A stretch of DNA of 64,000 nucleotides. It comes from Vibrio tasmaniensis (lineage in GTDB: Bacteria; Pseudomonadota; Gammaproteobacteria; Enterobacterales; Vibrionaceae). The stretch covers positions 434,001-498,000 of the forward strand of contig NZ_AP025511.1 in assembly GCF_024347635.1 (NCBI RefSeq), read 5' to 3'. This document shows, one piece after another, positions 63,021 through 64,000 of the stretch (position 1 is the first letter of the stretch; each line of letters opens with the position of its first letter). Under the pieces are notes generated by a model. That model was not told the origin of the DNA and did no database searches. It saw only the letters and a list, made by a program, of their open reading frames with translations. The position numbers were made by a program, and so were the translations under genes.

Positions 63021-64000
63021 ATGGACAATTCAACTCTAGCAATACACTGTAAGTTCCCCTCATTAGACGACGCACACGCCGCATCAATAGCCATGACTTC
63101 AGCGTACGATTTCTCAAGTGCAAAGGAAGCGAGTGACCGATTTAGTGGTCTAGTAGAAGGTAACGTATATAGTCGATTTACTAACCCATCAGTTGCCCAC
63201 TTTGAAGAAAAGTTAGCAATGATGGAAAACGCAGAAGACGCAGTGGCTTTCTCATCGGGAATGGCAGCTTACTTAGCTCTTGCGATGACCTTTCTAAAGC
63301 AAGGCGATCATATTCTGATGGCAAGCGGAATCTTTGGGACAACCACACACCTTTTTCGTCAATATTTTGGGGAATTTGGTATTGAAGCAAACTGTATAGA
63401 GGTCAATGATAACGATGCTTGGTACACTGCTATCAAGCCCAACACTAAAATGATACTTGTTGAGTCACCAACAAACCCATTACTAAAAGTAGCAAATATC
63501 GCTTGGCTATCCGATCTTGCTAAAACACACGGGCTATTGCTTGTAGTTGATAACACCCTTCTATCTCCGGTAAATCAACGGCCACTAGAGCATGGAGCTG
63601 ATCTCGTATTGCATTCAACGGGTAAATTTATCGATGGACAAGGCCGTACTGTCGGCGGCGTTATTGCTGGGAACAAAGACTTAATATACTCATTAAAAAA
63701 ATATCTTCGTAGCTCAGGCACCTGTATGAGCCCTTTCACGGCTTGGGTATTGAGTCATGGGTTAGATACATTGTCAGCTCGAATGCACCTTCATGTAGAA
63801 AATGCCATGAAAGTGGCAGAGTGGTTAATTAAACAACCACAGATTGAAAATGTTTATAGTACTTTTAGCAAAAATCACGAACAGTCAAAGATAATCGAAA
63901 CTCAACAATTAGGACATAGCCCTATAGTTAGTTTTCAGTTGTATTCTAATCAAGCTGAGGCTTGGGAGTTAATTGACTCTCTTGACGTAATTTCTCGCTG
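63021..64000 (+). CDS. MetZ-like PLP enzyme (O-succinylhomoserine sulfhydrylase family), partial
   Basis: 326 codons are visible before the window ends. The Cys/Met-metabolism PLP family is clear: 'VYSRFTNPS' (Tyr 50, Arg 52 contacts to the partner PLP phosphate), 'FSSGMAA' (phosphate loop), 'VESPTNP', 'VVDNTLLSP' (Asp 177 to the pyridine N) and Lys 202 in 'HSTGKFIDGQGRTVGG'. The DGQGR string after the lysine is typical of MetZ, which replaces the succinyl group of O-succinylhomoserine with sulfide. The usual SATK is SxGK here. AAAGG precedes the ATG; 34 bases separate it from the MFS gene. It may act in a specialised pathway rather than methionine synthesis. Confidence 0.88.
   Translation, partial: MDNSTLAIHCKFPSLDDAHAASIAMTSAYDFSSAKEASDRFSGLVEGNVYSRFTNPSVAHFEEKLAMMENAEDAVAFSSGMAAYLALAMTFLKQGDHILMASGIFGTTTHLFRQYFGEFGIEANCIEVNDNDAWYTAIKPNTKMILVESPTNPLLKVANIAWLSDLAKTHGLLLVVDNTLLSPVNQRPLEHGADLVLHSTGKFIDGQGRTVGGVIAGNKDLIYSLKKYLRSSGTCMSPFTAWVLSHGLDTLSARMHLHVENAMKVAEWLIKQPQIENVYSTFSKNHEQSKIIETQQLGHSPIVSFQLYSNQAEAWELIDSLDVISR

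Overview
The window is a stretch of a Vibrio genome, most likely the second chromosome of a Splendidus-clade-like species (the clade is inference from protein style). Genus-level evidence: a Qrr small RNA with a sigma-54 promoter and LuxO-type sites, a thermolabile hemolysin/lecithinase next to a family I.1 lipase and its foldase, a second pst operon without phoU, an Lpp-like lipoprotein, a DUF368 (PopT) protein, and a malT/malP/malQ/glgB/pullulanase set. No rRNA, tRNA, CRISPR array or complete insertion sequence was seen.

Layout. 1-4.9 kb: end of a Bat (VWA/TPR/BatD) envelope-stress operon. 5.0-7.2 kb: a GAF-GAF-GGDEF diguanylate cyclase. 7.5-11.2 kb: pstSCAB phosphate transporter with PhoB-type half-sites. 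11.6-13.2 kb: a chemoreceptor. 13.3-17.0 kb: secreted lipolytic enzymes (lipA-lipB, and tlh on the opposite strand). 17.1-20.2 kb: DEAD-box helicase, Lpp-like lipoprotein and a convergent L,D-transpeptidase. 20.5-26.0 kb: deoD, a zinc-ribbon/HTH protein resembling a domesticated transposase, and two translationally coupled TPR proteins, one ending in a degenerate and one in an intact GGDEF domain. 26.0-32.3 kb: an 8-bp repeat array, a DMT permease, a DUF3302/HlyD pair and an ECF transporter (S, fused A-A', T). 32.4-42.9 kb: glgB, malQ and malP on the minus strand, divergent from the activator malT. 43 kb: qrr sRNA on the minus strand. 43.4-49.3 kb: PopT, a copper-delivery module (YtkA-like, SCO, PCuAC), a RsgA GTPase and SstT. 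49.6-53.8 kb: Sel1-repeat protein, LysR, Lrp/AsnC divergent from a LysE exporter, DUF1294. 54.1-59.9 kb: lipoprotein pullulanase and a leaderless GH13 enzyme.

From about 60.2 kb to the end the DNA becomes visibly AT-rich and carries a compact plus-strand operon: GNAT acetyltransferase, heme-oxygenase-like diiron protein, MFS transporter and a MetZ-like PLP enzyme cut by the window edge. This looks transferred and is the best candidate for an undescribed pathway, possibly making or modifying a methionine/homoserine-like amino acid and exporting it.

How the parts work together: the mal/glg/pul genes form a maltodextrin and glycogen circuit (outer-membrane debranching, cytoplasmic phosphorolysis and transglycosylation, branching for storage) with candidate CRP and MalT sites between malP and malT. 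The qrr locus beside malT places a quorum-sensing output in the same intergenic neighbourhood. Several start codons were moved from the longest open frame to an internal ATG, GTG or TTG because of clear Shine-Dalgarno placement; each case is stated in its entry.
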